Assembly: GCF_000375365.1 (NCBI RefSeq)
Contig: NZ_AQXB01000001.1
Location: forward strand, 362,770 to 426,769
Origin: Corynebacterium mastitidis DSM 44356
Lineage (GTDB): Bacteria; Actinomycetota; Actinomycetes; Mycobacteriales; Mycobacteriaceae
DNA: 64,000 nt
Direction: 5' to 3'
Numbering within the stretch: the first letter of the stretch is position 1; every line of letters begins with the position of its first letter. Shown here piece after piece: positions 1-7,791 of the stretch. The notes beneath the pieces are model-generated. The model did not search any database and was not told the DNA's origin. It worked only from the letters and a program-made list of their open reading frames with translations. The position numbers and the translations under genes were made by a program.

Positions 1-119
1 CCCCCCCCCCGCAGGCGCGGGTAGGGCGGCATGGTCGTTGTTGCCGCTGCCGCCCCACCCGCGTGCCCCCTTCCCCCTATCCCCTTTTCCCCCTGACCCC
101 GGGAGGCCGGGCACCCGGC

Positions 120-1967
120 CTAGCGGCGGTAGATGCGCTCGATCTCCTCGGCGTAGCGCTCGGTGACCACGTTGCGCTTGACCTTCATCGTGGGGGTCAG
201 CTCGTTCTCCTCCTCGGTGAGGTCGCGGTCGAGGATGTGGAACTTCTTAATCCCCTCCGCGTGGGAGACGGTGGCGTTGGCGGTGTTGATGGCGTCCTGA
301 ATCTCCGCCCGCAGCACCGGGTCCGCCGCCACCTCGCGCACCGGGCGGGAGTCCGGGATGTTGCGCCCGTGCTTCCAGCGAGCCAGCTCCTCCTCGTCCA
401 GGGTCAGCAGCACGCCGATGAAGGGCTTGCCGTCCCCGACCACCATCGCCTGGCTGATCAGCGGGTGCGAGCGCAGCAGGTCCTCCATCGGGGCGGGCGA
501 GACGTTCTTGCCGCCCGCGGTGACGATGAGATCCTTCTTGCGCCCGGTGATGCGGATGTGCCCGCTCTCGTCCAGCTCGCCGAGGTCGCCGGTGTTGTAC
601 CAGCCCTCCTCGTCGAAGGCGTCCCGGGTGGCCTCCTCGTTGTTCCAGTAGCCGGAGAACAGCACGTTGCCCCGGAACATGATCTCGCCCTCCTCGCTGA
701 TCTTCACGGACATGCCGCCCACCGGCTTGCCCACCGTGCCGATCTTTTGGTCCTCGAAGTCCACGGCGGCGGCGGCGCAGGTCTCCGTCAGCCCGTAGCC
801 CTCGTACACCGGCACGCCCACGCCCCGGAAGAAGTGCAGCAGGTCGTGGCTCATGGGGGAACCACCCGTGATGCAGTAGCCCACCTCGCCGCCGATGGCG
901 GCCTTGAGCTTGGAATACACCAGGCGGTCATACAGGCGGCGCTGGGTATCCAGAAAGCGCGTGGGACCCTCGGGGGTGTCGAGTGCCTTGGAGTACTCGA
1001 TGGCCACCTTCTCCGCGCGCCTGAACAGCGCGGCGCCCACGTTGCCCTTGGCGGCGGCCTGGCTCGCGGCCGCGTTGCGCACCTTCTCGAACACGCGCGG
1101 CACGCCCAGCAGCAGGTTCGGGCGGGAGCGCGGCAGCTCCACGGTGAGGGTGGAGGGGTCGGACCAGTGGGACTGCGTGGCACCGGCGATGGACACCGCC
1201 AGGCACACGGCGCGCGCCAGCACGTGGGCCAGGGGCAGGTAGGTGAGCACCCGACGCCCCGGCGCGGCAAAGGCCCCGATGGGGTTGGTCAGCACCGCGC
1301 GCACCTCGCTCAGCCAGGCGTAATGGGTGAGGATGCACCCCTTGGGGCGGCCGGTGGTGCCGGAGGTGTACACCAGGGAGGCCAGGTCGCTGCTCTTGGT
1401 GCCGCGGATGCGCTCCCACACCGCGTCGTCGCTCACGTCGCGCCCCTCGAAGCGCAGCGTGTCCACCGCCGAGGAGTTGATCTCCAGCACCCGCGCCAGC
1501 TTGGAGGAGGAGCCGGAGAGCATGGGGTGGCCCTCGTCGTCGAGCACGAGGTGGTTGAGCATCTCCGTGTGGGACTGGGTCTCCGTGATGGCAAAGACCG
1601 CCCCGGAGTCCTCCACGATCCATTCCACCTGGCTCATGGAGGAGGAGGGGTAGATGGGAACCGACGCCGCCCCGGCCGCCCAGATGGCGTAGTCGAAGAG
1701 GGTCCACTCGTAGCGGGTGTTGGAGAGCAGGACCACGCGGTCGCCCTTCTTCACGCCGGCGGCGATGAAGCCCTTGGCCACGTCAAAGACCTGCTCGATA
1801 AACTCCGTGGCCGTGACGTTGACCCACTCGTAGTTCGCGGGGCGGGAGAACAGGATGCTGTAGGGGCGCGACTGCGCCTGGTCGATGAGCGCCGTCAAGC
1901 AGGTCTCCCCCTCCTTGACCTCGTACTTGGCGGGGCTGGTGTACTCCTTGAGAGCTTGGGTTTCCAT
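120..1967 (-). CDS. fadD15: Long-chain fatty-acid--CoA ligase (AMP-forming)
   Basis: A 615-residue ANL-superfamily enzyme that activates fatty acids with ATP through an acyl-AMP intermediate and loads them on CoA, probably at the inner face of the membrane for lipid or mycolate metabolism. The ATP-binding motif YTSGTTGRPKG is at residues 200-210, followed further on by YEGYGLTE and YNTGDLG, all typical of the AMP-binding domain. The ATG at 1967 was chosen because GAGGAG lies just upstream; the open frame runs on to 2240 but that extension is not family-like. The C-terminal KVKRNVV...Y is as in FadD15/FAA1-type ligases. The symbol rests on the matching position in C. glutamicum (upstream of idi); substrate chain length cannot be read from the sequence. 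Confidence 0.93.
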   Translation of the reverse strand: METQALKEYTSPAKYEVKEGETCLTALIDQAQSRPYSILFSRPANYEWVNVTATEFIEQVFDVAKGFIAAGVKKGDRVVLLSNTRYEWTLFDYAIWAAGAASVPIYPSSSMSQVEWIVEDSGAVFAITETQSHTEMLNHLVLDDEGHPMLSGSSSKLARVLEINSSAVDTLRFEGRDVSDDAVWERIRGTKSSDLASLVYTSGTTGRPKGCILTHYAWLSEVRAVLTNPIGAFAAPGRRVLTYLPLAHVLARAVCLAVSIAGATQSHWSDPSTLTVELPRSRPNLLLGVPRVFEKVRNAAASQAAAKGNVGAALFRRAEKVAIEYSKALDTPEGPTRFLDTQRRLYDRLVYSKLKAAIGGEVGYCITGGSPMSHDLLHFFRGVGVPVYEGYGLTETCAAAAVDFEDQKIGTVGKPVGGMSVKISEEGEIMFRGNVLFSGYWNNEEATRDAFDEEGWYNTGDLGELDESGHIRITGRKKDLIVTAGGKNVSPAPMEDLLRSHPLISQAMVVGDGKPFIGVLLTLDEEELARWKHGRNIPDSRPVREVAADPVLRAEIQDAINTANATVSHAEGIKKFHILDRDLTEEENELTPTMKVKRNVVTERYAEEIERIYRR

Positions 1968-2065
1968 CTCACACTCCTCGTTTTGTGGCGTGGATAACTT
2001 TAGCGAACCTTCGCGTTCCACCAAACTTACCCGCCCCGGAGCCATCGCGCGCACAAAAATCTCGC

Positions 2066-2073
2066 ATTTTATA
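2066..2073 (-). promoter_or_regulatory. Candidate -10 element for fadD15
   Basis: TATAAAAT on the minus strand within an AT-rich patch (about 2040-2110), roughly 100 nt before the fadD15 start. No good -35 is visible at the usual spacing, so only the -10 is proposed. Confidence 0.4.
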
Positions 2074-2132
2074 GATTTGCCCCAAAAATATCGACGATCA
2101 CACGAGCCTTTATGTCTTTGATCGTGGCCCTT

Positions 2133-2160
2133 GGGGCGCGCTGCGGGGTGCCCGCGCCCC
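2133..2160 (-). terminator. Possible hairpin terminator after the small membrane gene pair
   Basis: GGGGCGCG (2133-2140) pairs with CGCGCCCC (2153-2160), downstream of the stop of the 46-residue gene on the minus strand. There is no T-tract, so termination is uncertain. Confidence 0.35.
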
Positions 2161-2188
2161 GGGGCGCACGCGCTAGATCGACGCCGCG

Positions 2189-2329
2189 CTAGATCAGGGA
2201 GACCAGCCAGGCCACCAGCACGAGCGCCAGCAGAATCCACAACGACTGCGTGACCCAGGAAGCCGGGTACCGCCGCCTCGACTTGGGCAGCCGCCGGTCC
2301 TGCTTGCGTAGTTCCTCCGGATTAGGCAT
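2189..2329 (-). CDS. Small single-pass membrane protein, function unknown
   Basis: A 46-residue protein: a basic N-terminal half (KQDRRLPKSRRR) followed by one hydrophobic helix (LWILLALVLVAWLVSL) at the C-terminus, giving a positive-inside, tail-anchored layout. It starts with ATG inside the last codons of the upstream small gene (8-nt overlap), so the two are probably translationally coupled. No family is recognised. The coupling and the clear transmembrane segment argue that it is a real gene and not chance. Confidence 0.6.
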   Translation of the reverse strand: MPNPEELRKQDRRLPKSRRRYPASWVTQSLWILLALVLVAWLVSLI

Positions 2330-2534
2330 CGAGAGCTGGCTCCTTACTCGTGTTTGCGCGATCGCCGGTCCGCACCAGCCGCTCCACCCCATAGGCCGCG
2401 CCGTCCACGGCACGCTGCAAGAATAGCGCCGCCACCGCACAGGCCGGTAGCGCGATCCCCAGCACCACGGCTATTTGCACCGCCAACGGCGCGGCCACCA
2501 GGGCTTGCACGAGCCAGTCATACAGCGCAGTCAT
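2322..2534 (-). CDS. Small membrane protein, function unknown
   Basis: A 70-residue protein with one long hydrophobic region (about residues 8-40, LVQALVAAPLAVQIAVVLGI...) and a polar C-terminal tail. The ATG at 2534 was chosen because a -10-like TACGAT lies 7 nt upstream, which gives a leaderless message. It is divergent from the esterase gene, and the two promoters share a 40-bp gap. It overlaps the 46-residue gene by 8 nt. I do not recognise the family. Confidence 0.6.
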   Translation of the reverse strand: MTALYDWLVQALVAAPLAVQIAVVLGIALPACAVAALFLQRAVDGAAYGVERLVRTGDRANTSKEPALDA

Positions 2535-2541
2535 GCCCACC

Positions 2542-2568
2542 ATCGTAGAACGGCAAAGTTGCTATGGT
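2542..2568. promoter_or_regulatory. Back-to-back leaderless promoters
   Basis: Minus strand: TACGAT (2542-2547) ends 7 nt before the ATG at 2534. Plus strand: TATGGT (2563-2568) ends 6 nt before the ATG at 2575. Neither start has a ribosome-binding site, so both messages are likely to begin at or next to the start codon. The -35 region of each promoter would overlap the other's -10. Confidence 0.55.
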
Positions 2569-2574
2569 TCAACC

Positions 2575-3903
2575 ATGCCTACCGCGCCCGCCCCCGTGAC
2601 CGTCTCCACCCCCGAGGGACGCTTCCGAGGCACAGCCCACGCCACGCACGCGGAGTTCAGCTCCATCGAGTTCTGCACCATCCCCGGCCCCTTCCAGGAC
2701 TCCCGCCCCCGGCGCGGCACCCCGGAGGAGCGTATCGACGCCACCACCGCGCACCCCGAGCGCGTCGCCCTGAGCGTGACCACCCCACCGGGCGCGGCCT
2801 TTGGCGACGATCTCCCCGTCATCGTGTACATCCACGGCGGCTCCTACGACTCCGGAAGCCACGAGGAGGAGGACTACCAGGGCCCGGCCATGAGCCGGGC
2901 CGGGATCATCGTGGTGCGCCTGGGCTACCGCACCGGCCTGCCCGGCTTCGCCCAGTTCAGCGACGACGAGTCCCAGCACTACCGGGGCGTGGCGGACTGC
3001 CAGTGGGGCCTGGAATGGGTGCAGCGCTGCATCGAGTACTTCGGCGGGGACCCCACCAACATCACCCTGGTGGGGCAGTCCGCCGGGGCCGGGATCGCCC
3101 TGTGGCTGACCCGGCGCGACCACTATCGGGGCGCCTTCCGGCGCGTCGTCGCCATGTCCCCCGCCTACCCCCGCAGGCCCTTCGCCCAGCGCAAAGGCTC
3201 CCTGCGCCGCCTGCTGTTTACCCCCATCACCCGCAGGCACCTCACGGAGCTGCACCGCACCAAGCCGGAGGCGCTCGCGCGCGGCTACCGACGCCTGCGC
3301 ACGCGCTACTTCCACGACCTCGCCCTGGGGCCGTGCCCCTTCGCCGCCAACGAGCTATCCAACATCCCCATCCTCGTAACCTGCACCCGGGAGGAGTGCT
3401 TCGAGTTTGTTCCCGCCGTGCGGCGCCTCGACGCCCGGGGCCACGGCGGGATGGCGGTGCGGGTGATGGCAAAGACCATGGGGCTGGAGGTACCCGCCTC
3501 CTCCTACCTGCGATCCGCCCGGGAGGTCTACCGGCGCCGGGAGATGTCCCAGCTCATCAGCGACGCCTCCATCAGGCGCTGGGTGTCCGATACCGCCGAG
3601 AACGCCCCCGCCCAGTGCTGGGTGCTGCAATACGAGGGCTCCGACGACGAGCCCATGCTGCACTGCGACGACCTCCCGCTCGTGTTCCGCCCGGAACCAA
3701 CCCGGCGCTCCATCCACCGGATCGTGGTGGACTTTGCACGGGGCACCATGCCGGCGTGGCCGCGCTACCAGCGCACCGACGGCAGGAAGGTACGCATCTA
3801 CGACGCCACGAGCGGCGAGCTGCGCACCGAGTCTGATCCGCTGAAGCCTGTGCGGCTGGCCTTTACCCACCACATCCCGTGGAAGTCCGCGGGCGCGCGC
3901 TAG
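2575..3903 (+). CDS. Carboxylesterase family (type B) alpha/beta hydrolase
   Basis: A 442-residue serine hydrolase of the carboxylesterase/lipase type-B family. It shows the oxyanion-hole motif YIHGGS (residues 85-90), the nucleophile elbow GQSAG (167-171, Ser169) and the ECIEYFGGDP-like stretch typical of the family. There is no signal peptide, so it is cytoplasmic. The ATG at 2575 follows a -10-like TATGGT; an in-frame start at 2533 is less likely because it would lie upstream of that promoter. It converges on idi with a 4-nt overlap. The physiological ester is unknown. Confidence 0.85.
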   Translation: MPTAPAPVTVSTPEGRFRGTAHATHAEFSSIEFCTIPGPFQDSRPRRGTPEERIDATTAHPERVALSVTTPPGAAFGDDLPVIVYIHGGSYDSGSHEEEDYQGPAMSRAGIIVVRLGYRTGLPGFAQFSDDESQHYRGVADCQWGLEWVQRCIEYFGGDPTNITLVGQSAGAGIALWLTRRDHYRGAFRRVVAMSPAYPRRPFAQRKGSLRRLLFTPITRRHLTELHRTKPEALARGYRRLRTRYFHDLALGPCPFAANELSNIPILVTCTREECFEFVPAVRRLDARGHGGMAVRVMAKTMGLEVPASSYLRSAREVYRRREMSQLISDASIRRWVSDTAENAPAQCWVLQYEGSDDEPMLHCDDLPLVFRPEPTRRSIHRIVVDFARGTMPAWPRYQRTDGRKVRIYDATSGELRTESDPLKPVRLAFTHHIPWKSAGAR

Positions 3904-4490
3904 GAACGCCCGCGCAGCGGCCCACGGAGCAGGGCCTCTCCCAGCTCCCGATGCCCGAGCTGCTTGACCATCCACGGGGAGAACACGCCGGGTAGGGAGT
4001 CCACCGCGCGCAGCAGGTTCTCCGGGGCCACCCACTCCCAGGCATCCACCTCCTCCGGGGAGGGTTCAAGCGCGGTGCCACCGGCGAGCGCGACCACGAA
4101 TACCGGGCAGATCTCGTGCTCCACGACACCCGAGGAATCCCTCGCCCAGTAGCGGAAGTCCGGCAGGACCTCCTCCACCGACTCCACACGCCCCTCGCCC
4201 ACGCCCAGCTCCTGGCCAAGGCGGCGCACGATCGCCTCCCGAACAGGCTCCCCGGGGCCGGGGTGCCCGCAAAAGCTATTCGTCCACACGCCCGGCCACG
4301 TCTTTTTCCCCAGCGCGCGGCGGGTAAGCAGCACGCCACCGGAGGCGTGGAGAAGGTACGCGGAGAAGGCCAGGTGCAAGGGGGTATCGTCCGTGTGCAC
4401 CGTGGCCTTGGGCGCGACGCCGATGGGCCGCCCCTCCTCATCGCTGAGCACGACAAGCTCCGTTCCGGCGCTGTTACCCGTGGAGATCAT
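3900..4490 (-). CDS. idi: Isopentenyl-diphosphate delta-isomerase, type I
   Basis: A 196-residue Nudix-fold enzyme that interconverts IPP and DMAPP, the first branching step of isoprenoid synthesis (menaquinone, decaprenyl phosphate, carotenoids). The catalytic Cys74 is in TNSFCGHP, and the acidic partner is in VEHEIC (124-128). The Nudix-like helix REAIVRRLGQELGV follows the Cys motif. Length and motifs match type I IPP isomerases of corynebacteria. The start is the ATG at 4490. Its stop overlaps the esterase stop tail-to-tail. Confidence 0.95.
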   Translation of the reverse strand: MISTGNSAGTELVVLSDEEGRPIGVAPKATVHTDDTPLHLAFSAYLLHASGGVLLTRRALGKKTWPGVWTNSFCGHPGPGEPVREAIVRRLGQELGVGEGRVESVEEVLPDFRYWARDSSGVVEHEICPVFVVALAGGTALEPSPEEVDAWEWVAPENLLRAVDSLPGVFSPWMVKQLGHRELGEALLRGPLRGRS

Positions 4491-4523
4491 GCGCTCACCC
4501 TACCGCCACCGAGCATTTCCTCA

Positions 4524-6305
4524 CTAACCCCTAGCCCAGCTACCGATCACCCCCGGCACCACGGGCGGGCGATCCCCGAGCAGGGCCCGCAGGTTCTCGT
4601 TCTCCTCTACCGAGGACGTGATGGTCTTGATCTTCTTGTTCCGCTGGCCTCCCCCACCGCCAGCCCCGGCGGAACCCGCCATCGGCCCCATGAAGGTATG
4701 CGACCGCATGCCCTGCGCCGCCGCTACTCCCCCGCCGCCCGGGCGCAGCCCCGCCCCCGGAGAGGCTGCCGCAGAAAGGCCGCCGGGAACGGTGCCCGGG
4801 GACAACACCCCGCTCACCCCACCGACGGGAGACAAACCACCCGAAGCCGACGAGGCCGCCCCTACAGGAAGCACCGGCAATGCCGAGCCCCCGTACCCCG
4901 CGCCCACGGGGGCCGCCACGGGATACTGCGACAGCGACGAGGCCCGGGTAGAAACCTCATCCATCGTGAGGAGGGGAAGAGACGAATCCCCTCCCGCGCG
5001 CTGTCCTCCTGCCTGACGAGACATGCCGGGCTCCTGGCCACGCCCCATCACGCCGGGGCTCATCATCGCCGCCCCGGGCGACCCCATCATGCCGGACGCG
5101 GCCGAGGCGGCGGTTGCGGATGCCCCGGAAACCGGAGCCCCACTGCCAGAAGCCACCGGGGCGCCACCGCCGGGAACCACGGGAACCGAGGCCGCGGCGG
5201 ACTGCGCGTTACCCGCGGCGGCGCTCACCGTGCCCACGCTTTCGACCGACACGTCCCGAGCATCCGGGGTGCGGGCGAGGGCCTCCTCGAAGGTGGCCCC
5301 TCCTCGTTCCCCGACCTGCCGCGCCGCGTGAATGATCCTCCGCAGCGCGGCCTCCCCCTCCGGGTGCAACCCCGAGGGATCGTGTGGACGCCCCTTGCCC
5401 GGCACGGCCCCCATTCCCGTGGGAACGAGGGAACCAAGCGAAAGAGAAAAGGAAGGATCGGTCAAGGAACGCACTATGGGAACGCTGGGCAGCAGCATGG
5501 GTGTATAGGCCGCCGGAAAGGCCTGGAGGAAGGCCGCCTCTGCGGCCTGGCGCTCCTGCGGATCGGGCATTGCGTTAAGGGCGTTCTGCATAGAAAACAC
5601 CAACTGAGCGCCCTGCTGCTGGGCGGGGGTAAGGCTCATGGTGCTGCTCACCATCAAAGCGGCATTGCGGGCGAACGCCTTACCCGTATCCGCCACGTCC
5701 ACAATCTGCTTAATGGCGGAATCCACAACCTCACCGTAATTGTGCACCCTGAGGTCGGCGGCGACCGCCACCAGACCGGCGGCGACCGCACCAATGCTCG
5801 ACGCCATTTTCCCCCAGAGTCCGGCGGCCTGGTGCGACTGCGCAAGCTGAGTAGCGCCGAAGGCCGCCGCCAACTGGGCGACCGAGGAGGCAGGCCCCAC
5901 GACGGGCGCGGGGAAGGCAAACGGCTCATAGCGCGGCGCGGGCCGGGGCGGAAACGCCACCACTCCCACCTCGCCCACGGCCCCCTCGTCCGCCCTGTCC
6001 AGGCTGCGGGCAAAGGCGTCATTCTGCTCCGTCAACGCCTGCACGCTGGCCCGCAGCGCATCGCGCAGCCATTCCACCTGCTCGGCGTAGGACTCCAAGA
6101 CGCTGCGCGCCGAACCCAGGCCACCCATGAGAACAACCCCGTGATAGTTGCCCAACTGGTCCAAGCCCGAGACGGCGGAGAAACTGCCGTTGATGGTGGC
6201 TCGTAATGGAGTAGCAGCAGCAGTTTTAGCAATTCTAGAGAGAGAAGATATTTTACCTACCGCTCCAACAAGATTATCTTTCCGCAAGCTCAACATATCA
6301 AACAT
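4524..6305 (-). CDS. WXG100/PPE-like helical protein with Pro/Gly/Ala/Ser-rich tail
   Basis: A 593-residue protein without a Sec signal. Residues about 45-100 form an amphipathic helical stretch with a VEWLRDALRAS segment like the WXG100/PPE hairpins of type VII substrates. Residues about 170-260 are alanine-rich helices. The C-terminal third is low complexity (Pro, Gly, Ala, Ser, Met) and ends in a charged segment NENLRALLGDRPPVVPGVIG. The ATG at 6305 (AAAGG just upstream) overlaps the stop of the lipoprotein gene by 8 nt; TTG 6317 and ATG 6296 are alternatives. The first ~45 codons are AT-rich, unlike the rest. Export by type VII secretion is an inference. Confidence 0.7.
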   Translation of the reverse strand: MFDMLSLRKDNLVGAVGKISSLSRIAKTAAATPLRATINGSFSAVSGLDQLGNYHGVVLMGGLGSARSVLESYAEQVEWLRDALRASVQALTEQNDAFARSLDRADEGAVGEVGVVAFPPRPAPRYEPFAFPAPVVGPASSVAQLAAAFGATQLAQSHQAAGLWGKMASSIGAVAAGLVAVAADLRVHNYGEVVDSAIKQIVDVADTGKAFARNAALMVSSTMSLTPAQQQGAQLVFSMQNALNAMPDPQERQAAEAAFLQAFPAAYTPMLLPSVPIVRSLTDPSFSLSLGSLVPTGMGAVPGKGRPHDPSGLHPEGEAALRRIIHAARQVGERGGATFEEALARTPDARDVSVESVGTVSAAAGNAQSAAASVPVVPGGGAPVASGSGAPVSGASATAASAASGMMGSPGAAMMSPGVMGRGQEPGMSRQAGGQRAGGDSSLPLLTMDEVSTRASSLSQYPVAAPVGAGYGGSALPVLPVGAASSASGGLSPVGGVSGVLSPGTVPGGLSAAASPGAGLRPGGGGVAAAQGMRSHTFMGPMAGSAGAGGGGGQRNKKIKTITSSVEENENLRALLGDRPPVVPGVIGSWARG

Positions 6306-6942
6306 CCAACCTTTCAATTATGGAATTATGAATAGAGAGCGCAATCTTACACTCATCTTTCTCCACACCGTCACCGCTATAAGAAACTAGAACTCCCCAC
6401 CGCCCCCTACTGGTATCCATAGAAGTAGAGCAACTGCCTCCATCGTCCACAAGATATACCCCTCTCTGATCAGACTCAGACAAAATCCTCAGACCAGTCG
6501 AACTGTATCTATCTTCCGATATCAGGTCAGAGAAGAGAGTAACTTCTGTGTCAGGAAAATAATCCCCTCCATCAGATAAAGAAAAATAACAGTTGGAATA
6601 CCTACCTTCTTCGAAGAGGAAATTACCTTCCATCTCCCCCAACCCCGCCTCCGCAAAGACCTCGGCGGGTATCTCCGCGCAGGGATCAAAGAAGCGGAAG
6701 TTCGGATCGCTCGCATCCCAGGGCCCCACCTCGAAGGGCAGCCCACCGCTCTCGTTTTCTCCCCCTCCCCGCTTCTCCTCCCGAGCCGCCGATCCTGCGG
6801 CGGAGCCCACGGTTTCCGCGCCGCTCACGCCCACCGCCTCGTGGGCTATGATCCCCGTGTCCGTCGAGGAGCACGCCGCCGTCCCCGCGAGCAGAGCAAC
6901 CCACAGGGGGATGAGGGCGCGCGTCGATAAGCGAACTGTCAT
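6298..6942 (-). CDS. DUF3558-type lipoprotein
   Basis: A 214-residue lipoprotein. The signal peptide ends in the lipobox AGTAAC with Cys24 as the lipidated residue. After a charged linker comes FFDPCAEIPAEVFAEAGL, the hallmark start of DUF3558 domains, which are cell-surface lipoproteins of Actinobacteria with unknown function. The gene is translationally coupled to the WXG/PPE-like gene (stop and start overlap), so the two products probably act together at the envelope. The part of the gene encoding the C-terminal half (about 6300-6640) is AT-rich compared with its 5' half, suggesting a mosaic origin. Confidence 0.8.
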   Translation of the reverse strand: MTVRLSTRALIPLWVALLAGTAACSSTDTGIIAHEAVGVSGAETVGSAAGSAAREEKRGGGENESGGLPFEVGPWDASDPNFRFFDPCAEIPAEVFAEAGLGEMEGNFLFEEGRYSNCYFSLSDGGDYFPDTEVTLFSDLISEDRYSSTGLRILSESDQRGVYLVDDGGSCSTSMDTSRGRWGVLVSYSGDGVEKDECKIALSIHNSIIERLDV

Positions 6943-7066
6943 GGATACCTCCCGGTGCAGCCGATAGAGCCAGCGAGCACCGTGCGCTCTGTGTGCCCGC
7001 GTTTTCTTTAGACTCCACCACGGGCCGCGCGGTTCCCGGTAGATATTCTTTCGATAGAAACGCCAA

Positions 7067-7097
7067 AGGCCCGTTGGCCACCCTCGCCAACGGGCCT
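7067..7097 (-). terminator. Rho-independent terminator of the 7113-7634 lipoprotein gene
   Basis: An 11-bp perfect stem GGCCCGTTGGC (7068-7078) / GCCAACGGGCC (7086-7096), extended by an A-T pair, with a 7-nt loop. On the minus strand it is followed by TTTGGCGTTT. It lies 15 nt past the stop codon. Confidence 0.75.
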
Positions 7098-7112
7098 CCC
7101 GCAGCCCAACCT

Positions 7113-7634
7113 TTAGAGGCTGCCCTCGAACTTCACGTTGCCGATCTCAAACTCGGCGTCGTAGAGGTTCCCCGGGGCCACGTCGAAGGCGTAGCGGAGG
7201 TTCGTGGTGGCGTGCGCGCCCAGCGGTCGGTCCAGCCCATCCTGCCCGGCCACGCCGGAGGCCTCGGCGTCCAGGCGGTCCACGGTGGTGCCCCCGTTGA
7301 TGGTCAGGATCGGGTCTCCGATGGCGTCCTGCGGGATCGCCACGTCGTTGAGGTTGGTCACCTCGACGGTGAGGATGGACCCGCCGGCGTTGCCGCTGGC
7401 GGTGGCCTGGAGGTGCCAGCGCACGTTGAGCCCGGTGTCCACCACGGGCTCCCACCTGTTTTCGGCAACGATGGTCTCCACGTCCTCCGGCTGGAATACC
7501 GGAGTCTCCGAGGTGGTCACCTCGATGGACCCCTCCGGGTCGCCCACCTGGCCGTCGCCCTGGGAGCAGGCCGTGAGTACCAGGGCGCAGCCGCATGCCG
7601 CGCCCACGAGGGCGATCGTTTGCTTCGTTTTCAC
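7113..7634 (-). CDS. Secreted lipoprotein with Ig-like beta domain
   Basis: A 173-residue lipoprotein. It starts at GTG 7634 behind AAGGG, and the signal peptide ends at the lipobox VLTAC (Cys23). The mature part is beta-rich and resembles DUF4352/telomeric-repeat-like extracellular domains (alternating strands such as SILTVEVTNLNDV). It is monocistronic: divergent from the ABC exporter and closed by a strong terminator. Its role at the cell envelope is unknown. An in-frame start as far up as 7823 is rejected, because that would place the signal peptide 60 residues inside the protein. Confidence 0.75.
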   Translation of the reverse strand: MKTKQTIALVGAACGCALVLTACSQGDGQVGDPEGSIEVTTSETPVFQPEDVETIVAENRWEPVVDTGLNVRWHLQATASGNAGGSILTVEVTNLNDVAIPQDAIGDPILTINGGTTVDRLDAEASGVAGQDGLDRPLGAHATTNLRYAFDVAPGNLYDAEFEIGNVKFEGSL

Positions 7635-7791
7635 TTCGGCCCTTGCGCCTTCCTGCCGTGGCTGTCTTGATCCGTATTGCCGCCCAATTGTAGCCGCGCC
7701 ACTGGCGGCGCTGGCAACCGATGGCATAATGGTTGCCCTGGCGCGCCCGCGCCGGTTTCCCATCACCTTATCTTTTCCGGAAGGCTTTTGC

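Noticed and set aside
1-119. A 6C-type or other small RNA in the C-rich start of the window
   Set aside because: C-runs are present, but no pair of hairpins with C-rich loops could be drawn, and the window edge cuts the region.
104-121. A terminator hairpin AGGCCGGG/CCCGGCCT at the end of fadD15
   Set aside because: It overlaps the stop codon, leaves a very tight loop and has no T-tract after it on the minus strand.
63-1997. A 644-codon open frame opposite the acyl-CoA synthetase gene
   Set aside because: It is a shadow on the strand opposite a clear family gene; its Val/Gly/His/Arg-rich composition is what GC-rich antisense frames give.
1968-2240. A longer N-terminus for the acyl-CoA synthetase
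   Set aside because: The extension runs through the promoter-like AT-rich stretch, does not look like the family, and a good ribosome-binding site stands before the ATG at 1967.
7204-7791. An N-terminal extension of the ABC exporter
   Set aside because: It is antisense to the lipoprotein gene, and GTG 7792 with GGAAGG starts the family sequence.
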